64,000 bases of DNA from Triops longicaudatus (lineage: Eukaryota; Arthropoda; Branchiopoda; Notostraca; Triopsidae), in the NCBI GenBank assembly GCA_022885665.1, contig JAGQDJ010000031.1:806001-870000 (forward strand). Reading direction: 5' to 3'. Shown here piece after piece: positions 60,368 to 64,000 of the stretch. A program made the position numbers and the translations under genes. The notes under the pieces were generated by a model. It worked only from the letters and a program-made list of their open reading frames with translations. It had not been told where the DNA came from and did no database searches. The stretch's first letter is position 1; each line of letters opens with the position of its first letter.

Positions 60368-62075
60368 TCAAACCTGGAGCTGGAGCATCAATTCAGCCTG
60401 TTCATTAACCACGGCAGCCATGGACTCTCGCACTTGGTGCAAATTGCCTCTCCATGCTGTCAAATAGTCGCGCAACTGTTGCCAGTGAGCCTTTCCAAAG
60501 GTTCTATGCATGGTGGAGAAGACCAAAACCTTTCTTGCGGATTGGTCCATGCGAGCGCGTACCAACTTCGTCTTCAAAACTGCAATAAAAAGCAAAACAT
60601 GCTACATAAGACCTTCTCTTTGACATTTGGCATAATTTCACCTTCAATAAGGAATTCTTCCACTTCCTCTTCCTTTAATTGCAGTTGCTGCTGCAGAGAA
60701 TCAAAGGAGATCTCCGTAGCACCCTCTGCCATTTGCATGAATGTTAGCAAACGCATCTTCCTAATGTTCTGATCATGTTTCAAGCCTGAAAAGGGAGAAA
60801 TTTGATCTTCGTAAAATTGTAAGAAACCACACTAAAAGTTACCTAATGAATCAATAAAGTCTTTATGATCTTGGTAAAACTTCAAGTAGGCTTGCAACTG
60901 GTCCGATACAAAAATGGTGAGAAGATCGTGCAACAAGGCGCCTTCCAAGACCTTGACAGGCTGCAAAGCCAACAAATGATCCAAGAGGAAACTGTTCGGG
61001 TCGGCCAAGGAGGCAACAATGCATCGTTGAGCTTCTTCGCGTGCCTGGGAAGCATTTTCGGTTGTGTAAGTGCTCAGGAGTTCAAGCATAACCTTCGATG
61101 CTGATTCACTGTGAACGACATAATTTTAGGGTTATCAAGAATAATATATTACTCCTCATGAAAATACCTTTGCCTGCAAGCTAGAAGGGCTTCGTGAATT
61201 ACACGGAGTAGCTTTTGCATCTGTTCGTTTGTAGGATGGCATGGCCCAAGTTGGCTTTTCAACTTCTCAATGTCAGTGAACACGGCCCTGATTTGGTCGG
61301 TACGACCTGCTACTTGCACCAAATGGTAATAGACATGGAACCGGAATGGAGACGCAGCATCCAAAGCATGAAACAAAAGCCAGAGCCTGAAGAGATCGAG
61401 CAAAACTTTTTAAATATTATATTTAGAACTTATTTATTTATATAATTAGCTTCTAACACAACTAGCAGTCTTCTTATGTTTTTTCTTACATTAAAAGACC
61501 AAAAATTATTATTATTATATATTGTTAATTTATGTAAATTAACAGTACACAATCACTCCATCTTCTAACTTCACAATCAGTTTTACGGGTTATTCATAAT
61601 GACTTACACTCGCAGGCAGACTTGGCCAAGTTTTGTACTGCTGGCTTCGGTGATTTTCTCACAGAAGGACAAGATAAGAGACTCAGCCTTATTAGCGGGT
61701 AACTAATTAATCAAATCATTTAGGCTGGTATGTGCGGCAGAATCAGTAAGCATGATTTGTTACCAAAACGAGCATGGATACGATGCTGTTCAAGATGCTC
61801 TCAACTTCCGCTTCACTCTTGTCTTTGAAGCACAGGTCGCAAACTTTGACGATGCTGGTGAATTGAGGCAGAAGTTCCTCTAAAACGCGGTGATCATCTT
61901 CGCTTGAAGTTGGCGGAAACGGTGCCAGTTTGGCTCCAAGAGCTTCGTAGTACTCATACAGCTCTCTGGCCTGAAATATAAGGATTTGTGTTAGATTTTG
62001 TGTGTGATTTCTTTATAGAGCAGATATTATTACCTGATCATTGATAGTCAAGTCAATAAAGGAGGCTAAACTCAT
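60368..62075 (-). CDS. EIF3M: Eukaryotic translation initiation factor 3 subunit M
   Basis: PCI-domain subunit of eIF3, needed for 43S complex assembly. Seven minus-strand exons, 62034-62075, 61764-61970, 61608-61702, 61168-61386, 60843-61108, 60642-60785 and 60368-60579, join in frame to 394 residues (human 374). Recognisable blocks are [10 protein letters not shown] at the start, [61 protein letters not shown] and [20 protein letters not shown]. The last two blocks form the PCI winged-helix end. The gene is divergent from the SR protein, with 697 bases between starts. Confidence 0.97.
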
Positions 62076-62772
62076 TTTAATATGTTACGTTTGTTTAGAG
62101 TTGCCACAGTATTTGTCATTCACCAGACACCACGACGGGCCCAAAAGAGAGTTTTCCAAGTCGCCCACGAGTCGGCTTTTCAGTTCTTGAATGATGTTAC
62201 TCTAACTTAACATAGATGGCGTTTGCAGTTCAGATGCAAAGAAAAATTGGTTTCGCAGCGTATACAAAAACTACGAAAAAAATTGAACAGCTTTGCAAGC
62301 ACTTTTGATACATAACGTGAAAACTAAAAAATCGTTCCTTAAAAAATTAATCTTTAATATTATTAATTTGGTTATTTATACCATTTCTAAATTTCCACAA
62401 CCAAGCTTAAGGTCCTATTTTTGAATACTTTATCATTGTTCGAATATATGTTAGCTTCTTCAAGCTCAGATAGGTGAGAATTCATAATAATTGCTGTCTT
62501 TGTAACAGCAACATACACTAGGTTTATTTTTCGGGAAATCCCATGTGTGGCACCGCTAGGTGCCTATTCGCTTCCTAATAGATGGCGTATGCTGTGCCAT
62601 TTAGGGACAAATTCGTTTGTTATTATCGTAACCAACAGGGGCAGGGCTTAAACTTTCGTAATAGAAAGGTGGCCATCTTACCACCGTATATTTCTCCCCG
62701 ATCAAGTGAACAATACATGGTGATTATCCTGGTTGTTTAGGGTCATCCACATTTTAAACTTCGCCAGTTACC
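62076..62772. promoter_or_regulatory. Divergent promoter region of EIF3M and the SR protein
   Basis: Three YY1-like cores lie here: AGATGGCG at 62214-62221, AGATGGCG at 62580-62587, and AAGATGGCC on the minus strand at 62671-62679. Such motifs are typical near transcription starts of translation and splicing genes in animals. No TATA box decides a start. Confidence 0.4.
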
Positions 62773-63427
62773 ATGAGTTCCTCACGGAGCTCTTCTGCTG
62801 ATAGCAAAAGCCGGAGTAGGAGCCGTTCCAAATCCAAAAGTCCGGATAATCGCCGCTCCCGTAGCCGGAGTAGAAGCCGAAGCGTTAGCGTTGAGGATAT
62901 CAGACACTGCCGGCTTCATATTGGTGAAATTGGTATAGTATACTTTGCAAAGCACGAATGCCTGTTTGATTTCTATCCTTCTTTTGTTTGCTTTGTTAGG
63001 TAACGAAGTTGGGAAACGTGACCTGGAGCGAGTTTTTGAAAAGTATGGCAAGATTGCTGAGATCTGGGTGGCCCGTTACCCACCCATGTTTGCGTTCGTG
63101 GTCTTCAAACGGGTAACCGAAGCCGAAGAAGCCATGAAAGCCTGTAATGGCATGTACGTGTATATACCTTTATAGACTGCGGAAAGGCAGCTGCAATTAC
63201 AGCTTTTCCTCCTTATTGAAGTACCCTTTGCTAAGAATCCATATCGTTATTTTTCCAGGACCATTAATGGCACTCGAATCACCGTCTCAGAAGCGCGTCC
63301 ACGCAGAGAATCACGAGACGTCGCATCCGGTAAAGGCATTCGTTGCTACCAGTGCGGCAGAACAGGCCACTTCGCTCGTGACTGCATTGGCTCCTTGTAC
63401 GGCTACCGTCGTCCCCCATCGAGGTAA
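62773..63427 (+). CDS. SR-type splicing factor with N-terminal RS region, RRM and CCHC zinc knuckle
   Basis: Exons 62773-62923, 63000-63153 and 63259 onward. Residues 1-45 are an RS domain (SRSRSRSKSKSPDNRRSRSR). An RRM follows with RNP2 RLHIGN, helix DLERVFEKYGKIAEIWVAR and RNP1 MFAFVVF. A CCHC knuckle, CYQCGRTGHFARDC, comes next. RRM and knuckle are closest to SRSF7/SRSF3-type proteins, but those carry RS at the C-terminus, while TRA2 carries it at both ends. The frame can stop at 63425-63427, yet TCGAG/GTAAAT at that point is a fair donor. A further exon, perhaps with a C-terminal RS region, may lie beyond, in or outside the window. Role: pre-mRNA splicing and mRNA export, by family. Confidence 0.85.
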
Positions 63428-64000
63428 ATATGCATAAGCAAAACACGCCCGTTTTCATCCCCCCCCCCAACTTCGAATGGAAGGGAATTCTAGCACAAAA
63501 GCCCCATTTTGTGCTTCTCTCTCCCTTCCTCAACCAACTTTTTACGACCTTCAAGTCCCACTTCCCACCCTAAGCTGAACATACCTAAATCGTACCCAGC
63601 GCCCCCCTTGTGAAGTTTCACTGGTGGGCTGGAACGTAGAGGGAGGAAAACTAATATCCTTGATGATCCATTTCCTTGTGTACGTCTTTGATAGCGGTCT
63701 TGATTGTCGCATAACTATCCCAACTTCCCCCAGAAACACAACCAAACAAAACAGGCTTCTTTTTATTTTCCCGAAAAGCACTAGTAATATTTCTTAGCAT
63801 AAAGTTCCCAGTGATCCAAGCTACAAAGCTAAAACGTAGACAAGATTCTTACGCAAGCAATTTTTTCCTTTTGCAAAATAATAATTATTAAAATTTTCAA
63901 AAATATTTACATAATGAAGCGTGGAAGAAAGATCTTACGTTGTCCACTTCTAGACATAATTGGTAGTTTGATCTCCTTTTCTCTCAGCCGATTTTTTTTA
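63428..64000. other. Window end downstream of the SR protein exon 3
   Basis: Either the 3' untranslated region or an intron of the SR protein gene. I see no RS-rich coding exon here. A C-run lies near 63461-63470 and the last 150 bases are AT-rich. Confidence 0.35.

Noticed and set aside
1..64000. CRISPR array, prokaryotic operon, phage or defence island
   Set aside because: No regularly spaced repeats and no prokaryotic gene families; all confident genes contain spliceosomal introns.

Overview
The window is nuclear DNA from an animal. Coding regions are split by GT-AG introns, many only 52-80 bp long. Every confident gene is a eukaryotic family, and several are animal or animal-enriched: the phosphorylase kinase alpha subunit with a CaaX end, an LRRK1-type Roco kinase, WASF/WAVE, an RD3-like protein and a peritrophin-type chitin-binding protein. 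Compact genes, short introns and strong conservation with vertebrate orthologues would fit an early-branching or slowly evolving invertebrate such as a sponge. I cannot fix the lineage from sequence alone.

Layout: 1-8998 has no gene I can name, only AT-rich sequence, a Tigger/pogo-like miniature element and a few candidate exons. A mitochondrial calcium uptake (MICU2/3-type) gene lies at 8999-13210 (+, 5' end not found), convergent with PPME1 at 13485-15192 (-). CCDC28 (15982-17205, +) is followed by a 30-exon LRRK1-like gene (17822-29677, +) and an RD3-like gene (30138-31266, +), which is convergent with TRAPPC3 (31363-32082, -). WASF/WAVE occupies 34022-39474 (+), with an unexplained 171-codon ORF in its second intron. 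Next come a 9-exon serine/threonine-rich membrane glycoprotein (41868-44547, +) and, on the other strand, a secreted chitin-binding protein (46002-47324, -) whose second chitin-binding domain is visibly decayed. PHKA (49351-56015, +, 21 exons) converges on MRPL28 (56431-57290, -). After a repeat-rich gap holding a tRNA-like SINE, a fold-back repeat and an assembly scar come EIF3M (60368-62075, -) and, divergent from it, an unusual SR protein (62773 onward, +).

The genes are mostly unrelated housekeeping and signalling functions: calcium entry into mitochondria, PP2A methylation, Golgi trafficking, actin nucleation, glycogen breakdown, mitochondrial and cytosolic translation, and splicing. They do not form a pathway. 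Head-to-head pairs (PPME1/CCDC28, EIF3M/SR protein, MRPL28/a possible small gene) probably share promoters, and ATGGCG-type YY1-like motifs recur in some of them.

Exon borders were derived by hand from reading frame, splice consensus and remembered family sequences. For the complete models (PPME1, CCDC28, LRRK1-like, RD3-like, TRAPPC3, WASF, glycoprotein, chitin-binding protein, PHKA, MRPL28, EIF3M) all exon phases agree and total lengths are multiples of three. I found no prokaryote-style system. The most unusual items are the RS-RRM-zinc-knuckle SR protein, the decayed chitin-binding repeat, the orphan glycoprotein and the intronic ORF in WASF.
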